Shown piece by piece: positions 16,147 to 26,604 of a stretch of 57,335 nucleotides of DNA. Under the pieces are notes generated by a model, which made no database searches, had not been told where the DNA came from, and saw only the letters and a program-made list of their open reading frames with translations. The translations under genes were made by a program, and so were the position numbers. Each line of letters starts with the position of its first letter. The first letter of the stretch is position 1. The DNA is from Lactobacillus ultunensis DSM 16047. GTDB taxonomy: Bacteria > Bacillota > Bacilli > Lactobacillales > Lactobacillaceae. The DNA is taken from positions 1 to 57,335 of the forward strand of contig NZ_AZFO01000010.1 in assembly GCF_001436305.1 (NCBI RefSeq). Reading direction: 5' to 3'.

Positions 16147-16797
16147 TTAATTCATATATTTATCAATTATTTCTTTAGGAATTGGTTTACCATCATAGAA
16201 TTTATCATCTTCTGCGGTAATTTTACGTAAAATTCTCGCTGGATTACCAACTGCAATTACATTTGCAGGGATATCCTTAGTAACAACACTCCCTGCCCCA
16301 ATAATTGAATTATCGCCGATTGTCACACCAGGCAAAATTGAAGCATTACCACCAATCCAAACATTTTTGCCAATATGAATTGGTTTATTATATTGCAACT
16401 TAGGCTTTCTTAATCTAGGAGAAATAGGATGAATTGCCGTTGCTAACATGCAACTGGGGCCAATCATTGTATTATCACCAATAAAGATTTCACCATCATC
16501 AACAAAACTCGAGTTGAAATTAATGACAACATTTTTTCCTACATGAACATTTTTCAATCCACTATTAGCATAAATCGGAGGAATTACATATAATCCTTCA
16601 CCATATGTTCCAAGTGACTCTTTTAAAATTTTATCTCTTTCTTTTAGCCCTTCAGGGGTTTCAGGAGTTTGATTAAATTTAATAATTCGATTAACTAGTT
16701 GATGTTGATAGTTTAAGAATTCTTCATCAACGCTGTCGTAAATTTTACCTGAATTAGCTAATTTATTGTTATATTCAATTTTTTCTTTTGAAATCAT
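16147..16797 (-). CDS. maa: Maltose/galactoside O-acetyltransferase family protein
   Basis: 216 residues of the LacA/Maa left-handed beta-helix family, which moves acetyl from acetyl-CoA to the 6-OH of sugars. The catalytic His is in TAIHPISPRLR. Hexapeptide repeats run through IHIGKNVWIGGNASILPGV and IGDNSIIGAGSVV, followed by the CoA-binding tail AVGNPARILR. The start has an AGGAAG site. It begins 14 bases after the UvrA-like gene, so the two are probably cotranscribed. Sugar specificity cannot be read from sequence. Confidence 0.88.
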   Translation of the reverse strand: MISKEKIEYNNKLANSGKIYDSVDEEFLNYQHQLVNRIIKFNQTPETPEGLKERDKILKESLGTYGEGLYVIPPIYANSGLKNVHVGKNVVINFNSSFVDDGEIFIGDNTMIGPSCMLATAIHPISPRLRKPKLQYNKPIHIGKNVWIGGNASILPGVTIGDNSIIGAGSVVTKDIPANVIAVGNPARILRKITAEDDKFYDGKPIPKEIIDKYMN

Positions 16798-16811
16798 TAT
16801 TCTCGTTCTTC

Positions 16812-19079
16812 CTATTCTGTGGCTCTCTTTAAATAAATTCCTGTTTTTGAATTTGTATCATGACATAATTCTTGAGGTGTACCAGTAAAGCAAACTTTAC
16901 CACCCTTTGATCCACCTTCTGGTCCAATGTCAATAATCCAGTCAGCCTTTGAAATAAGCTCTAGACGATGTTCAATAATAATTACAGTATTGCCATTATT
17001 AACTAACTTTTGTAAAAGCTTATTCAAAGTCTTAATATTTTCACTGTGTAAGCCAGCTGCAGGCTCGTCCATTACATAGATATTGCCTTTTTTATTCAAT
17101 TCCGCAGCTATTTTTATTCTTTGGATTTCACCACCAGATAATGTGCTAGTTGGTTGACCTAAAGTAAGATAACCTAAACCTACATCGATTAATTTTTGCA
17201 AAGCATTAGTTATCTTTTGATTATCAAAGAAGTTAATTGCATCAGAAATAGTAAAATTCATTACTTCTTCAATATTTTTTCCTTGATATTTATAACTAAG
17301 AGCCTTTTGACTGTAACGATGACCCTGACATTCTTCACAAATCACTTCTACTGCATCTGCAAAAGCCATATCATATTTAATTACTCCTCGACCCTTACAA
17401 ATTGGGCATGCACCTTTAGAATTAAAACTAAACCAACTTGGAGCTACATTGTTGGCCTTACCAAAGATCTTTCTGATTTCATCCATCACACCAGTATAAG
17501 TAGCCGGTGTCGATCTAATAGAAGTACCAATCGGTTTTTGATCAATCACAATAGCTTCTGGATGTTGTTTGATAAAATCATATCTGATTAGTGAGCTCTT
17601 ACCGGATCCTGCTACACCTGTAACAGCAGTTAAAACATTCTTAGGAATATCAACATCAACATGTTTTAAGTTATGACAATGTGCATCCCTAATATGAAAA
17701 CTATCGCTCCATTTGCGTGGTTCTTTGTTTAATTCGATTTTTTGAACGAGGTCATGGCCCGTTAACGTATCAGCTTTTTTAAGCCCAGTTAAATCACCCT
17801 GGTAAACAATTTGACCACCTGCTGAACCAGCTTGTGGTCCCATTTCAACTACTTCGTCAGCTAAATTAATAATTTGTCTAGAATGTTCAACTACTAAAAC
17901 ATTATTATGAGCATCACGTAGATTCAGCAACATTTTGCCAATTTTATCAATATCGGCTGGATGCAAACCTGTAGTAGGTTCATCAAGAATATAAGTAACA
18001 TTATTCAAACTGCTACCTAAGTTTCTGACAATCTTAAGTCTTTGCATCTCACCGCCAGACAATGTATTAGTCTTACGATCTAATGATAAATAACCAACAC
18101 CAATATCAATCATATGTTGAATAGTGTTTGCGATTTGTCTAGATAAAGATTTAGCTCTTGGATCATCAATTTTATCTAAATATGGTAGTAATTCATCAAC
18201 TGAAAGAGCCGTCATATCAACAATATTCAAGCCATTAATCTTAGATGCCAATGCCCTAGGGTTTAAACCAGTACCAGCACATGCTGAACATGGGACAGTC
18301 GTCACATGACTTAGTACTTGTGTACGTGATTTTTTGCTTAGCTTAGAAATGTCTCTCTTTAGATACAAACGCTTGAAACGTGGGATAACTCCTTCATAGT
18401 CAACCCGATCCACACGGCCAGTTTTATTAGATCGAATCTCGATTTTTACCTCTTGATTATCGCCATATTTCAATATTTGCCATTCTTTTTCAGAAAAGTC
18501 TTTCAGCTTTTTATTTGGATCTAATTGCGGATTAGTTGAATATAAATAACTTTGCCAACCTGAAGAAAATGGTTCAAATAAAATAGCGCCTTCATTGATA
18601 GACTTATTTACGTCAAATAGACTATCCTCATCAAGTTCTTGAATTTTCCCTAAGCCTGTACAAGTTGGACACATACCTGCTGGATGGTTTGGAGAATAAG
18701 ACATTGATCCACCGGCACTTGGTTGACCGACACGTGAGTAAAGTAATCTTAATAGTGGTGCAACATCAACAATTGTACCTACTGTAGAACGACTACTGCC
18801 GCTACTTGCTTGTTGTTTGACCACAATAGCTGGTGTTAAGTTCTTAATGCTTTCAACATCAGGACGTTGATAATGTGGCATCTTATTACGTAAATATAAT
18901 GAATAAGAATTTTGCCATTCACGACTACTCTCTGTCGCTATTGTATCGAAGACTAAGGAACTTTTACCTGAACCAGAAACTCCAGCAAAGACTACTAATT
19001 TGTTTTTAGGAATTGATAAACTGATATCTTTTAAATTATTTTCATTAGCTTTGATAATTTCTATTTTGTCGTCAGTCAT
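16812..19079 (-). CDS. UvrA-like excinuclease ABC ATPase (short paralogue)
   Basis: About 755 residues from the ATG at 19079, with GGAG 9 bases upstream; canonical UvrA has about 940. Two ABC modules are present: Walker A motifs GVSGSGKSSLVF and GVAGSGKSSLIR, and signature motifs TLSGGEMQRLK and TLSGGEIQRIK. Zinc-finger cysteines are seen as CPTCTGLG, CSACAGTGLN, CPICKGRG and CEECQGH. The UvrB-binding region after the first Walker A is shortened, as in UvrA2/DrrC-like proteins linked to drug or damage tolerance rather than core excision repair. Transcribed with the acetyltransferase; divergent from an AraC regulator. Confidence 0.88.
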   Translation of the reverse strand: MTDDKIEIIKANENNLKDISLSIPKNKLVVFAGVSGSGKSSLVFDTIATESSREWQNSYSLYLRNKMPHYQRPDVESIKNLTPAIVVKQQASSGSSRSTVGTIVDVAPLLRLLYSRVGQPSAGGSMSYSPNHPAGMCPTCTGLGKIQELDEDSLFDVNKSINEGAILFEPFSSGWQSYLYSTNPQLDPNKKLKDFSEKEWQILKYGDNQEVKIEIRSNKTGRVDRVDYEGVIPRFKRLYLKRDISKLSKKSRTQVLSHVTTVPCSACAGTGLNPRALASKINGLNIVDMTALSVDELLPYLDKIDDPRAKSLSRQIANTIQHMIDIGVGYLSLDRKTNTLSGGEMQRLKIVRNLGSSLNNVTYILDEPTTGLHPADIDKIGKMLLNLRDAHNNVLVVEHSRQIINLADEVVEMGPQAGSAGGQIVYQGDLTGLKKADTLTGHDLVQKIELNKEPRKWSDSFHIRDAHCHNLKHVDVDIPKNVLTAVTGVAGSGKSSLIRYDFIKQHPEAIVIDQKPIGTSIRSTPATYTGVMDEIRKIFGKANNVAPSWFSFNSKGACPICKGRGVIKYDMAFADAVEVICEECQGHRYSQKALSYKYQGKNIEEVMNFTISDAINFFDNQKITNALQKLIDVGLGYLTLGQPTSTLSGGEIQRIKIAAELNKKGNIYVMDEPAAGLHSENIKTLNKLLQKLVNNGNTVIIIEHRLELISKADWIIDIGPEGGSKGGKVCFTGTPQELCHDTNSKTGIYLKRATE

Positions 19080-19197
19080 TCTTTTCACTCCTCTGAAGGT
19101 TACATAGATGATTTTTTATAGTGTAATTCAATAATTTACGAAAAAACAGCCAATATGATATCGTTTATTTATAAAATCGTATCAAGGAAGGACACAA

Positions 19198-20109
19198 ATG
19201 GGAAATAGATTATTACAACTGGATCATGATTTGCAAGAACATGTGATTTTTGATAAATATACTTTACCTTTAGTAACATGCATAGATAATCTTGATGACT
19301 ATTATGATCGTTCATGGGATGCTCATTGGCATGAAGGCTTAGAACTACAAATAGTGTTAAATGGAACTGTTGAATACACAATTTGGACTGAAGGCGGACA
19401 AGCTCATAAATATCAAATCAATTCTGGCAATGGAATTTTTATCAACAATGAGATGTTGCACAGAGTTTCAGGCCTTACACCACATACCCAAGTTGGTTGT
19501 TTGATTATCCCACTAGTATTTTTTGATATCCAATGGTTAACAAGTATCAAGAATAATTCATTGACACCAATTCTAGATTCCAATATCCGAGTATTATCAT
19601 TAGACAAGAATAATGACAAACAAGTAATGCTTTTAGCAAAATTAAATCAGATAGTCCATTTATCTAATAAAGAAATTGGTTACGAATTACATACGCTTGA
19701 GCTTTTCTTTTTAATCTGGCGTCAACTTTTATTAGAAATAAAGCGACAAAGTTTATCCAATAATAATTTGTTTAAGCAAGATATTCGTAATAAACGAGTA
19801 AGGAAAATAATCCAATTTATTTATCAAAACTATTCTCATCGTATTGATGCTGAAGATATGGCCAAATTCGCTAATATTAGTCGAGCTGAATGTTTTCGGA
19901 GTTTTAAGTCAGTCTTGAATCAAACTCCCACTGCCTATTTGAACAATTATCGTCTGTCAATGGCGACTATGCTTTTGACTACATCCAATAAAACCATTTC
20001 GACTATTGCAGAAAGTTGTGGCTATCAAACAGTTAACTACTTCAACTACTGTTTTCGTAAAAAATATAAAGTCTCTCCAAGCAAATATCGCTCTAAAAAC
20101 GCTAGTTAA
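19198..20109 (+). CDS. AraC-family transcriptional regulator with cupin-like sensor
   Basis: 303 residues, ATG preceded by AAGGAAGG. The N-terminal part (SWDAHWHEGLELQIVLNG, then GIFINNEMLHRV) is a cupin-type ligand domain with the characteristic His pattern. The C-terminal 100 residues hold two helix-turn-helix units: DAEDMAKFANISRAECFRSF and TISTIAESCGYQTVNYFNYC, ending FRKKYKVSPSKYR. The ligand is probably a sugar or small metabolite. Divergent from the UvrA-like/acetyltransferase pair, a plausible target. Confidence 0.9.
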   Translation: MGNRLLQLDHDLQEHVIFDKYTLPLVTCIDNLDDYYDRSWDAHWHEGLELQIVLNGTVEYTIWTEGGQAHKYQINSGNGIFINNEMLHRVSGLTPHTQVGCLIIPLVFFDIQWLTSIKNNSLTPILDSNIRVLSLDKNNDKQVMLLAKLNQIVHLSNKEIGYELHTLELFFLIWRQLLLEIKRQSLSNNNLFKQDIRNKRVRKIIQFIYQNYSHRIDAEDMAKFANISRAECFRSFKSVLNQTPTAYLNNYRLSMATMLLTTSNKTISTIAESCGYQTVNYFNYCFRKKYKVSPSKYRSKNAS

Positions 20110-20120
20110 AAATACTAAAT

Positions 20121-20420
20121 TCACAGTTTGTGTTGATCCAAACTATGTACTCCACTTGCATAGTGACCCCAAGCACTAAAAATGGTTACACTTTTATGAT
20201 TTACATCAATTGAATACACCACTCGATGGCTTTTACTTAATCTTTTCGAAAAAATACTTGGTTTAGAAATTTTTCTTTCCAGAATTTCAAAATGATGTGT
20301 TTGACTCTTAGGATCTTTTGCAATTTCATCAATAATGCGATGATAGTTCTTCAACAGACCTGCGCGCTTTAATTTAACAATATGCTTTTTCAAAATGTTT
20401 CTTTCTTGGATAACATACAT
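20121..20420 (-). CDS. YoeB/Txe-like toxin, no visible antitoxin
   Basis: 99 residues. The C-terminal half SKRLSKSHRVVYSIDVNHKS then VTIFSAWGHY matches the RelE-fold YoeB/Txe endoribonucleases, which cleave mRNA on the ribosome; the Glu (HHFEIL), Arg (HRVVY) and His-Tyr ending are the expected active-site positions. It has its own promoter (TATAAT at about 20456 on the minus strand) and a GAAAGGATC ribosome site. YefM-type antitoxins normally sit directly upstream, but the 130 bases there hold no such frame; a GNAT relic lies beyond on the other strand. It may be orphaned, inactive or paired with a distant antitoxin. Confidence 0.8.
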   Translation of the reverse strand: MYVIQERNILKKHIVKLKRAGLLKNYHRIIDEIAKDPKSQTHHFEILERKISKPSIFSKRLSKSHRVVYSIDVNHKSVTIFSAWGHYASGVHSLDQHKL

Positions 20421-20548
20421 AAATTAAGATCCTTTCTATAAAGTGTGGTATCTATTATAGTAATGAATCATATTCTCAACTTTAAAAATCAACTTTAATA
20501 TTTACAAAATCGTATCGAAAACTAATCAATCCAGTTTTACCTAAAGTC

Positions 20549-20911
20549 ATGAAGATTAAAGAAATTAAAAAAAACAGTATCTAGACCTATTACTACTAGC
20601 TGATGAACAAGAAAGCATGGTTAACAAGTATCTTAGTCGTGGAAGAATGTACATACTTTTTAAGAAAAACACAGCTATTGCGGAGTGTGTAGTCACCGAT
20701 GAAGGTGATGGAATTTTAGAAATCAAAAACTTAGCTACAAATCCTATTTTTCAAGTCGGCACTAGTGACAGTCCACTTACCTTTTTACAAAAAAATCGGC
20801 TTCAAAGTCCGTGGTCGTAAACGTAATTTCTTTGTCGACAATTACGATCGCCCGATCTTTGAAGCCAGAGAACAACTTATAGATATGATTTATTTGCAAA
20901 AACAAATTTAA
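20549..20911 (+). pseudogene. GNAT acetyltransferase relic
   Basis: MKIKEIKK at 20549 shifts frame in an A8 run, then YLDLLLLADEQESMVNKYL and YILFKKNTAIAECVVTDEG, LEIKNLATNP follow. The acetyl-CoA loop (normally Q/RxxGxG/A) is deleted between PIFQ and VGTSDS. A second frameshift in a T5 run leads to the ending FYKKIGFKVRGRKRNFF and NYDRPIFEA, the family's usual C-terminus. With the cofactor loop missing and two shifts, it is dead. Confidence 0.8.
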
Positions 20912-20919
20912 AAGATATT

Positions 20920-21294
20920 CTATTGCTTAACAAGTTCCACCGTTGCTAAAGCTACCTTATCAGATACCATTAAATCAATAGGATATTGACCTTCATACTT
21001 TTTGTTAAAAGCAGCAGTAACAGCATCAATTTCTGATTTATCCTTTACTGGAACATATTTAACATTATAATTTTTACCATTTAAACCAACTTGACCACCA
21101 TTTTTAACGCCAGCAATATACCACTTGGTATCTTGGGTTCCTTTGGCACCTCTGATATATAACTTATCGTTAGCGACAACTTCCCATACAGGATTTTCTT
21201 CTTCAAAAGTTGCCCCATCATCATTTAAAGGTTTGTTTTGTAAAGTTGGTGCTTTGTCAAATTCATTCAATTCTTCGTTAATCCAGTTACTCAT
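20920..21294 (-). CDS. DUF2255 family protein
   Basis: About 124 residues from MSNWINEELNEFDKAPTLQ at 21294, chosen because AGGAAG lies 6 bases before it. The protein keeps the family pattern: PVWEVVANDKLYIRGAKG, TKWYIAGVKNGG and the ending YPIDLMVSDKVALATVEL. These domains resemble pyridoxamine-oxidase-like or deazaflavin-related split barrels, but function is unknown. Convergent with the GNAT relic. Confidence 0.75.
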   Translation of the reverse strand: MSNWINEELNEFDKAPTLQNKPLNDDGATFEEENPVWEVVANDKLYIRGAKGTQDTKWYIAGVKNGGQVGLNGKNYNVKYVPVKDKSEIDAVTAAFNKKYEGQYPIDLMVSDKVALATVELVKQ

Positions 21295-21500
21295 AACTTT
21301 CTTCCTTTCATCAACTTTAATTTTCAAAAATAATTATAGAAGTCATGACTTAGTTTGAAAATTTACTGTTTTGAATGCTAGCTTAAATCACATTTATACT
21401 ATAAATATTAAAATTTTCTACATAAATATTCAATCATATTCATTTCTTTCACGTTTTCATGGTATCTTATTCTTAACAAAAAGTAGAAAGGAATTACGAC

Positions 21501-24221
21501 ATGACTGTTAAAAAATTAGAAAACAACAGCGACGTAAATGCAATGGCTGACGAAGTTAAGATTTTAACCAATTTGCTTAACGAATCCACCGAGCAATTAG
21601 TTGGCGAAGATGCTTTCGCTAAGATTCAAAACTTAGTTAAAATCTCCGCTGCTCAAGGCCAAGAAAAGCTTAAAAAGCAAATTGCTGGCTTGAACAACCA
21701 AGAAATGATTGTCGTTGCCCGTTACTTTGCTACCTTACCTCTTTTGATCAATATTTCAGAAGACGTAGAATTTGCAAGCAAGGTCAACTTGCTCAATAAT
21801 ACTCATCAAGATTATTTGGGTAAGCTAAAAGATACCATTGATATCGTTGCTAAAAAGAAAAATGCTGAAGAAATCCTTGAACACGTTAATGTTGTTCCTG
21901 TTTTGACTGCACACCCTACTCAAGTTCAGAGAAAGACCGTTTTGGAATTAACGGATAACATTCACCAACTTCTGCGAAGCTATCGTGAAGTTAACAACGG
22001 TACCATTGATCGCGATGAATGGACTGAACAATTGCGTGCTTGCATTGAAATCTTAATGCAAACTGACATTATTCGTGGTCATAAACTTAAGGTAGCCAAT
22101 GAAATTACGAATGTTTTGACGTACTACACTAAAGCTCTCATCCCTGCAATCACCAAATTCACTACTCGTTATAAGGAACTAGCTCAAGAACATGGCCTAA
22201 ACGTATCAAAGGCTACACCAATCACAATGGGTATGTGGATCGGTGGTGATCGTGACGGAAATCCTTATGTGACTGCAGACACTTTGGAACTTAGTGCGAC
22301 CTTGCAAAGTCGAGTAATCTTCGAATATTACATCAAGAAGATCAACGAACTCTACCGCACCATCTCATTGTCAACTTCTTATATGAAGCCTTCAGCTGCA
22401 GTTTCCAACTTATCTGAACTTTCAAACGATGATTCACCGTTCAGAGTTAATGAACCATACAGACGTGCTTTCTACTACATTCAAAGTCGGTTAGTTCATA
22501 CTGAGCAAAAACTTTTAAACATTACTAACATCAATACCTTCCTTAAGGAACGCGATCTTGAGAACTTAAATAAGATCCCCGCTTATCAAAATGCACAAGA
22601 GTTTAAAGCTGATCTAGAAGTGATCAAGACTTCACTTGAAGAAAATCATGACCAAGCAGTAGTTAAAACTGGCTTTACTCAAATCTTAGAAGCTATTGAT
22701 ATTTTTGGCTTCTACTTGGCGACAATCGACATGCGCCAAGATTCTAGCATTAATGAAGCCTGCGTTGCAGAATTATTAAAGAGCGCTGGAATTTGTGATC
22801 ATTACAGTGATTTGAACGAAAAGGAAAAGGTTTCCCTCTTGCTTAAAGAACTTAATGATGATCCACGTAACTTGCATGCTAACAATCAACCAAAGTCTGA
22901 ATTGTTACAAAAAGAGTTGAAGATCTACAAGACAGCACGACAATTAAAAGATCGTTTAGGTGAAGATGTTATCAAGCAACATATTATTTCTCATACCGAA
23001 AGCGTATCTGATATGTTAGAACAAGCTGTCATGCTTAAGGAATATGATTTACTTGATAATCAAAAAGCCAGAATTCAAGTCGTTCCCCTCTTTGAAACTG
23101 TTGAAGATTTGAACAATGCTCGCGACATTATCAAGGAATATCTGAACTTTGATATTGTTAAGAAATGGCTTAAGTCACAAAATAATTACCAAGAAATCAT
23201 GTTGGGATATTCTGACTCTAACAAAGATGGTGGTTACCTTGCTTCTTGCTGGAACCTTTACAAGGCACAGAAAGATCTAACTGCTATTGGTGAAGATCTT
23301 GGCATTAAGATTACCTTCATGCATGGTCGTGGCGGTGGTCCATCATATGAAGCAATTACTGCTCAACCATTTAAGTCAATCAATGATCGTATCAGAATGA
23401 CTGAACAAGGTGAGATTATTCAAAATAAGTACGGTAATAAAGACACTGCCTACTATAATTTGGAAATGTTAGCTTCCGCAACTATCGACCGGATGGCTTC
23501 TAAACAAATCGTTAGTGAAGATCATATCGATGAATTTAGATCTTCAATGGATAAGATTGTTACCGAAAGCAACGAAGTATATCGTAAGCTTGTCTTCGAT
23601 AATCCAAACTTTATTAAGTATTTCTTCCAAGCAACTCCTATTAAAGAAGTTTCTAAATTAAATGTTGGTTCTCGCCCGGCATCTAGAAAGAAGTTAACCG
23701 ACTTTTCAGGCTTAAGAGCCATTCCATGGGTTTTCTCTTGGTCACAAAGTCGAGTTATGTTCCCAGGTTGGTATGGCGTTGGTTCTGCATTTAAGGACTT
23801 CATCGATTCTGATCCAGATAATCTAAAAGAATTGCAAGACATGTACAAAGGTTGGCCATTCTTCCACTCCTTGCTTTCGAATGTAGACATGGTTTTATCC
23901 AAGTCTAATATGGAAATTGCCAAACAATATGCAGACTTATGTGAAGGTGAAAACGTCAAGTCTGTCTTTGACATTATCTACAAGGAATGGCAATTAACAA
24001 AGCAAGTTATTTTACAAATTGAAGGACATAATGAATTATTGGAAGACAATCCAGCTTTAAAGAAGAGTTTAGATTACAGAATGCCTTACTTCAACATTTT
24101 GAATTACATTCAATTAGAAATGATCAAACGTGACCGTACTGAAGAAGTGCAAGGCGTTTATGAAAGTATCATCCCGATCACTATCAACGGTGTAGCTTCT
24201 GGCTTGCGTAACTCGGGATAG
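21501..24221 (+). CDS. ppc: Phosphoenolpyruvate carboxylase
   Basis: 906 residues, the full family length. It carboxylates PEP with bicarbonate to oxaloacetate, feeding aspartate and fumarate. Key motifs: [13 protein letters not shown] (catalytic His, about 138), [12 protein letters not shown] (glycine loop for PEP), and [15 protein letters not shown]. The C-terminus ends [11 protein letters not shown], the conserved terminal Gly-containing tail of PEPCs. An AGAAAGGAA ribosome site lies 7 bases upstream. The secreted GW protein follows 70 bases later; no terminator separates them clearly. Confidence 0.97.
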   Translation: MTVKKLENNSDVNAMADEVKILTNLLNESTEQLVGEDAFAKIQNLVKISAAQGQEKLKKQIAGLNNQEMIVVARYFATLPLLINISEDVEFASKVNLLNNTHQDYLGKLKDTIDIVAKKKNAEEILEHVNVVPVLTAHPTQVQRKTVLELTDNIHQLLRSYREVNNGTIDRDEWTEQLRACIEILMQTDIIRGHKLKVANEITNVLTYYTKALIPAITKFTTRYKELAQEHGLNVSKATPITMGMWIGGDRDGNPYVTADTLELSATLQSRVIFEYYIKKINELYRTISLSTSYMKPSAAVSNLSELSNDDSPFRVNEPYRRAFYYIQSRLVHTEQKLLNITNINTFLKERDLENLNKIPAYQNAQEFKADLEVIKTSLEENHDQAVVKTGFTQILEAIDIFGFYLATIDMRQDSSINEACVAELLKSAGICDHYSDLNEKEKVSLLLKELNDDPRNLHANNQPKSELLQKELKIYKTARQLKDRLGEDVIKQHIISHTESVSDMLEQAVMLKEYDLLDNQKARIQVVPLFETVEDLNNARDIIKEYLNFDIVKKWLKSQNNYQEIMLGYSDSNKDGGYLASCWNLYKAQKDLTAIGEDLGIKITFMHGRGGGPSYEAITAQPFKSINDRIRMTEQGEIIQNKYGNKDTAYYNLEMLASATIDRMASKQIVSEDHIDEFRSSMDKIVTESNEVYRKLVFDNPNFIKYFFQATPIKEVSKLNVGSRPASRKKLTDFSGLRAIPWVFSWSQSRVMFPGWYGVGSAFKDFIDSDPDNLKELQDMYKGWPFFHSLLSNVDMVLSKSNMEIAKQYADLCEGENVKSVFDIIYKEWQLTKQVILQIEGHNELLEDNPALKKSLDYRMPYFNILNYIQLEMIKRDRTEEVQGVYESIIPITINGVASGLRNSG

Positions 24222-24291
24222 AAAATTAAGTATTCTTAAATATTAATGGCTGCTTATTTGAAATCAGCCTATTTAGAACGATAATAGCCCC

Positions 24292-25851
24292 ATGATGAAA
24301 AGATTTTTTCAAGTATTAAGCTTATTAATTCTATTCGGAGTGTTGGGCTATTTTCTTTTGCCTAAAAAAGTTAATCCAGTCAAAAATGGTCAGATTGTTA
24401 TAAATCAAGCTAAGATTAATGACTATCACACTGTCCAGACTAAATTAGCCGGTAACAAAAATTACTCCATTTATCGCAACGTTTGTCAAAAAGGCGGCGT
24501 GAATGCTTTTACTTCAACAAAGTATTTTAGAAAATCATTGTTGCAATCACAGCATTCCGTTAAAACCAAAAATGGAACATTTTGGCAACTAGTAGCAAAT
24601 GGTCGTACTGTTGGTTGGGTTAATGAAAAGTTCTTCCGTAGAAATGAAATCTCAATTGCTCATAATATTTCCTTAGTTAGAAATAACTATTATGCTTTCC
24701 CAACTAGGGATGCAATCTCCTACGTCGTTGATAAACATGGTACATTAATCGTACCTGATAAAGTTCATGTATCCAGAAAAACTATTAGTTCAGCAACTCC
24801 CAGAATTTACACAATTATTTATAGCTATCATGGCATTAGAGCTAAAGGTAATATTGTTGTGCGGACAAATACCAGTGAAGGTGTAACCGTAGCTGACAAG
24901 ACACCCGTTTCAGGACCTGCTGAGGTTTCAACATTCTCAGGTAGTTCCAAATCTTCGTCTCGTAACTGGAACTGGGAAAACAATTACCAACCCGAAACTA
25001 AAATCAATACCTATCATGGTAAAAATGGTGCTACTATGAAAACTGTATTTTATCAACCACGTTTTCACCTCCTTAACTATCAATCAGAAGATGATCAACT
25101 AAATCAAGTAGGCGTTATTCCTGAAGGAATTAGTTTATTGAAAAATCAGTTAACTGTTTCTTACTTTAGCCAACCTAATTCAACCTGGGGTCATTTAGTG
25201 ACTTACAATTTAAATCAATTAACTGATCCGATTAAGACGCAGAACCTACTTAATATGAATTGGGATGACTTCGTTCATAACAGTCAAAATATTAGTGTTT
25301 CGTCTTACTTAAAGTTAGGACACGGTCAATCACTTAGTATGACTAGAAACTATCTTTATGTTCTAGCCAGTAGCAATCTTGAAGATAATTCTGCTAAGTC
25401 GGAAGAACTATTGCAGATTTCACGAAAGAATTATCAAATTAAAAATCTGTGGACTATCAAAGTTTGGAACCGTTCTGAATTCTTTCCACGTTATTTCCAT
25501 AATGCATTTATTGTGAACGATCATTTGATGTATGCTGTCTTTCATAATGCTAGTAAAGGCTGCTACGAATACTGGCGTTTAACTAGACAAGGCAGCTCTT
25601 GGATACCAACGGAGATTTCTGCTACACAATCTAACTTTGTTAAGAATGATTCTCCTCTTCAAGGTTTTACTTATGCAAACGATCACTTCTATCTTGCTTT
25701 CAATGACAATCTTTTTGAGATAGACAGTTCAGGTAAAGTTCTAAAACATTATCAATTCCACACCCTACGTGAAACTGAAGGAATTGCAGTTCGAAATGAT
25801 AGACCATATGTAGAATTAGCGCGCCGTCCTGAATTGTTGGTTGTGAAATAA
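24292..25851 (+). CDS. Secreted/anchored GW-domain protein with C-terminal propeller-like region
   Basis: 519 residues. Residues 5-24 form a hydrophobic N-terminal signal/anchor (VLSLLILFGVLGYFLL). Residues about 48-112 look like a GW module of the type that binds lipoteichoic acid: NYSIYRNV, then FWQLVANGRTVGWVNEKFF. A low-complexity Ser/Asn linker (SGSSKSSSRNWNW, about 220) leads to about 280 residues of repeating beta strands (LLQISRKNYQIKNLW, LFEIDSSGKVLKHYQF), suggestive of a beta-propeller; it has no known catalytic motif. The ribosome site is weak. Expected on the outer face of the membrane. Confidence 0.7.
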   Translation: MMKRFFQVLSLLILFGVLGYFLLPKKVNPVKNGQIVINQAKINDYHTVQTKLAGNKNYSIYRNVCQKGGVNAFTSTKYFRKSLLQSQHSVKTKNGTFWQLVANGRTVGWVNEKFFRRNEISIAHNISLVRNNYYAFPTRDAISYVVDKHGTLIVPDKVHVSRKTISSATPRIYTIIYSYHGIRAKGNIVVRTNTSEGVTVADKTPVSGPAEVSTFSGSSKSSSRNWNWENNYQPETKINTYHGKNGATMKTVFYQPRFHLLNYQSEDDQLNQVGVIPEGISLLKNQLTVSYFSQPNSTWGHLVTYNLNQLTDPIKTQNLLNMNWDDFVHNSQNISVSSYLKLGHGQSLSMTRNYLYVLASSNLEDNSAKSEELLQISRKNYQIKNLWTIKVWNRSEFFPRYFHNAFIVNDHLMYAVFHNASKGCYEYWRLTRQGSSWIPTEISATQSNFVKNDSPLQGFTYANDHFYLAFNDNLFEIDSSGKVLKHYQFHTLRETEGIAVRNDRPYVELARRPELLVVK

Positions 25852-25943
25852 GAATCTTTATTTATAGTCTTTGCATATAACTTACAAAATGAAAGTAAAA
25901 TTATTATAATAAAAACAAGGATAGTTATGAAAGGAGCAATTTT

Positions 25944-26591
25944 ATGAAAAAAGTCGGAATCATTGGTGCTTCAGGTATGGCAGGTCGTGCAGTCTATAAA
26001 TTAGTTACAAATAATTCACAGCTAGAGCCTACTGGCATTATTCGAAATGAGGACAAAGCTAGAAAAGTTTTAGGTAATAATGCCAACTTATTAATTGGTG
26101 ATGCCTTAGCTATGGATAACGAAGAACTGACAAGGTTTGATGTACTAGTTGATGCTTTAGGTACGACGTCTGCTCAAGCTGATCAACAAATTGAATTAGC
26201 TAAGAAATTAATTGAAGTTGCTCGACAAAGTAAAGCACGTGTGATTTTTATTTTAGGTGCTGGCAGTCTCAAGACCGGTGAAGATCACCACTTGTTCGTT
26301 AAAGATCTAGAAAAGTTGCCAAATGCTGAAAGTTGGGTAAACACGCCACGTCAACAACTTAAGGAATTACAATTTCTTAAAACTATAAATGATGTAGATT
26401 GGTTAGGCATCTCACCTTCTGCTAATTTTACTGCTGGACCTGCTACTAATTACATTTTAGGTAAAGATGAATTACTAAAAAATAAAGCTGGCGAATCCAA
26501 GACAAACTCTGGCACAATGGCTGAAGTTATAGTGAGTGAGATAGTTGAACCAGTTCATCATAAGCAAAGAATAACTGTCGCAAATGAATAA
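25944..26591 (+). CDS. NAD(P)-binding Rossmann-fold oxidoreductase
   Basis: 215 residues, AAAGGAG site upstream. The N-terminus KVGIIGASGMAGRAVYKLV is a GxxGxxG dinucleotide site, and VIFILGAGSLKT resembles the strand after the cofactor domain. It belongs to the NmrA/atypical short-chain group (YwnB/NAD-dependent epimerase-like). The substrate is unknown. A strong bidirectional terminator follows. Confidence 0.85.
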   Translation: MKKVGIIGASGMAGRAVYKLVTNNSQLEPTGIIRNEDKARKVLGNNANLLIGDALAMDNEELTRFDVLVDALGTTSAQADQQIELAKKLIEVARQSKARVIFILGAGSLKTGEDHHLFVKDLEKLPNAESWVNTPRQQLKELQFLKTINDVDWLGISPSANFTAGPATNYILGKDELLKNKAGESKTNSGTMAEVIVSEIVEPVHHKQRITVANE

Positions 26592-26604
26592 CTACTATTT
26601 CAAG

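Noticed and set aside
17196-17591. 131-residue plus-strand frame opposite the UvrA-like gene.
   Set aside because: It is antisense to a well-supported gene, has no ribosome site and its composition is a shadow of the coding strand.
19170-20515. The 11-mer AAAATCGTATC occurs before the AraC gene and again near 20505.
   Set aside because: In AT-rich DNA of this length, hundreds of chance 11-mer pairs are expected; the surrounding bases do not agree.
23522-23974. 150-residue minus-strand frame inside ppc.
   Set aside because: Antisense shadow of conserved PEP carboxylase motifs.
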